From Candidatus Cloacimonadota bacterium (GTDB lineage Bacteria > Cloacimonadota > Cloacimonadia > Cloacimonadales > Cloacimonadaceae), in assembly GCA_028681035.1 (NCBI GenBank), contig JAQUJJ010000152.1:1-8091 (forward strand): DNA of 8,091 bases, given 5' to 3'. The notes under the pieces were generated by a model. The model ran no database searches. It was not told the DNA's origin and worked only from the letters and a program-made list of their open reading frames with translations. Shown piece by piece: positions 6,762 through 8,091 of this stretch (its first letter is position 1; each line of letters begins with the position of its first letter). Both the position numbers and the translations under genes were made by a program.

Positions 6762-7742
6762 ATGAAAATAGCCATAGTTGGTGCCACTGGTGAAGTGGGC
6801 AGAATGATGATAACTTGTCTGAAAGAAAGCAATGTTGAAGTTGACGAGCTGGAGCTTTTTGCTTCCAAGCGTTCAGAGGGAAGTTTACTATATTTCAACG
6901 ACAATCCCATAAAAGTGCAAACCTTAACAGAAAAATCGCTTTGCAAACACTATGATTACGTGTTTTTCTCCGCAGGAGCGGGCATTGCTAAGACTTTTGC
7001 ACCCATTGCCATGCAAACCAGCGAAGTAATAATCGATAACTCCTCAGGCTTTCGCCAAGACCAGAATATTCCTCTTATAGTACCAGCCGTAAATGGCGAT
7101 CTACTATCCGGTTACAGCGGCATTGTGGCAAATCCAAATTGTTCCACTATTCAGATAGTACTACCCTTGGCGGTGCTAGATAAACTGTTTGGGTTAAGTC
7201 ATTTAGTAGTTTCCACCTACCAATCTGTTTCCGGCAGCGGGCATCAGGGCATCACTACCTTGCTGAACCAGCGTAAGGGCAGCACGGATAAAGGTATTTA
7301 CCCTCGCATTATAGATTTGAATGTTATCCCTCAGATTGGTGGCTTTTTGGATAGCGGATACTCTCAGGAAGAGGAAAAGATGCACTTTGAATCAAGCAAA
7401 ATACTCCGCAAACCAGAGCTTAAGGTTAGCATTACCACTGTGCGGGTGCCAGTTATCTATGGTCATTCAGCCTCCGTTTACGCTCAGTTTGAAAGTGAAG
7501 TTAATCTCGCCAAGACAGAAAAAGCCCTCAGCGAAGCGGCATCAATTGTTTATTATCAAAACTCTTATGTTACGCCCCTTGATCTGGGAAACTCCAATGA
7601 TTCCCATGTTTGCCGGCTGCGTACAGGTTGCGATACCAAATCCCTAAACTTCTGGAATGTGGGGCATAACGTGCGCCTTGGTGCTGCTGCCAATGCAGTA
7701 GAGATTTTTAAGCAGCACGCTAAATACTCCGGCAAGATATAA
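6762..7742 (+). CDS. asd: Aspartate-semialdehyde dehydrogenase
   Basis: Reduces L-aspartyl-4-phosphate to L-aspartate-4-semialdehyde with NADPH in the cytoplasm. This is the branch point to lysine/diaminopimelate and to threonine and methionine. The 326 residues start with the dinucleotide-binding loop IAIVGATGEVG (3-13). The phosphate-side segment IIDNSSGFRQD (90-100) follows, and the catalytic motif ANPNCST has the nucleophile Cys127. STYQSVSGSG (151-160) carries Gln154. EEEKMHFESSKIL (203-215) precedes RVPVIYGHSASV (228-239) with Arg228 and the general-base His235. All expected catalytic residues are present, and length is within the usual 330-370, toward the short end as in the Gram-positive/archaeal-like ASADH branch. 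ATG 6762 was chosen over 6750 because of the GAGG site before it. The gene has its own likely promoter upstream and is followed after 2 nt by an M20 family hydrolase in the same unit. Confidence 0.96.
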   Translation: MKIAIVGATGEVGRMMITCLKESNVEVDELELFASKRSEGSLLYFNDNPIKVQTLTEKSLCKHYDYVFFSAGAGIAKTFAPIAMQTSEVIIDNSSGFRQDQNIPLIVPAVNGDLLSGYSGIVANPNCSTIQIVLPLAVLDKLFGLSHLVVSTYQSVSGSGHQGITTLLNQRKGSTDKGIYPRIIDLNVIPQIGGFLDSGYSQEEEKMHFESSKILRKPELKVSITTVRVPVIYGHSASVYAQFESEVNLAKTEKALSEAASIVYYQNSYVTPLDLGNSNDSHVCRLRTGCDTKSLNFWNVGHNVRLGAAANAVEIFKQHAKYSGKI

Positions 7743-7744
7743 AC

Positions 7745-8091
7745 ATGGATGCCACCTCCCTGCGCCATGCCTTGCACCAAATTCCTGAACTAGCTTTTGA
7801 GGAGCATAAGACTAAAGCTATGCTCCTAGAATACCTTCAGAGTGTCCCAGGGATTGCGGGGGAGCGGTGGACTATCCACGAATTCAAGCATAGTACTGGT
7901 ATTTTAGTGGCTTATACAGCAGGGCACGGAACTTACAAGCTTTTCAGAGCGGATATGGACGCACTGCCCATTCAGGAAACCATTAGTAGCGATTATGTGT
8001 CGCAGCATGAAGGCTTTATGCACGCATGTGGGCACGATGTGCATATGTCCATCCTGATTGGTTTAATTTACCGCATTGCAGAAGAAAAACC
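7745..8091 (+). CDS. M20 family (M20D-type) amidohydrolase/deacetylase, 3'-truncated by the window edge
   Basis: Only the first 115 codons are inside the window, and the frame is open to the end. The protein opens with MDATSLRHALHQIPELAFEEHKT, matching the R-x2-LH-x2-PEL-x3-E-x2-T start of the amidohydrolase family. It continues with FRADMDALPIQE (67-78) and the metal-binding motif HACGHDVH (93-100), in which Cys95 and His97 would bind the metal. These define the M20D group (HipO, AbgB, indole-acetyl-amino-acid hydrolases, N-acetyl-diaminopimelate deacetylase). There is no signal peptide, so it should be cytoplasmic. The ATG is 2 nt after the asd stop, with no strong ribosome site, implying coupled translation. 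Linkage to asd makes N-acetyl-L,L-diaminopimelate deacetylase (acetylated lysine branch) a reasonable guess. Generic N-acyl-amino-acid hydrolysis is the main alternative, and the missing C-terminus prevents a choice. Confidence 0.88.
   Translation, partial: MDATSLRHALHQIPELAFEEHKTKAMLLEYLQSVPGIAGERWTIHEFKHSTGILVAYTAGHGTYKLFRADMDALPIQETISSDYVSQHEGFMHACGHDVHMSILIGLIYRIAEEK

Noticed and set aside
7321..7647. 108-codon plus-strand open frame inside asd
   Set aside because: It is an alternative frame of asd, whose protein is conserved throughout this stretch; there is no family resemblance.

Overview
The window reads as an ordinary chromosomal stretch of a Gram-negative bacterium of the Fibrobacterota-Chlorobiota-Bacteroidota (FCB) type. 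The best taxonomic hint is the long secreted beta-propeller protein, which ends in a FlgD-like/type IX-style beta-sandwich (PNPF opening, GxYFF and KLALIR ending). Such tails are common in Bacteroidota, Cloacimonadota, Marinimicrobia and relatives. The moderate base composition and overall flavour make me favour Candidatus Cloacimonadota, but this is inference and has not been tested by a search.

Left part (1-4627, plus strand): three tightly packed genes. They are a 5'-truncated family 4 glycosyltransferase, a polyprenyl-phosphate N-acetylhexosamine-1-phosphate transferase (WecA/TagO/MraY superfamily), and a secreted protein of about twelve propeller-like repeats with a C-terminal sorting-type domain. 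Gaps are 3 nt and then a 4-nt ATGA overlap, so they are almost certainly one operon. The first two act in making lipid-linked surface polysaccharide. The third is a cell-surface or periplasmic protein whose layout resembles PorZ of the type IX secretion system.

Middle part (4643-6610, minus strand): an RNB-domain (RNase II/R family) exoribonuclease converges on the propeller gene with only 15 nt between stop codons. Just upstream of it, on the same strand, lies a tRNA-Arg with anticodon CCU and an encoded CCA end. There is no evident terminator between the tRNA and the nuclease gene.

Right part (6611-8091, plus strand): a 151-nt divergent intergenic region holds a perfect 8-bp inverted repeat, a plausible sigma-70-like promoter overlapping it, and a leader with competing small inverted repeats. 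It is followed by asd (aspartate-semialdehyde dehydrogenase) and, 2 nt after its stop, the start of an M20 family amidohydrolase/deacetylase that runs off the window. This pair fits the aspartate-derived lysine/diaminopimelate branch.

I see no mobile element, CRISPR array or clear novel multi-gene system. The points most worth a second look are the PorZ-like propeller protein coupled to glycan genes, the Asp-to-Glu change in the WecA-family active-site loop, and the structured control region before asd.
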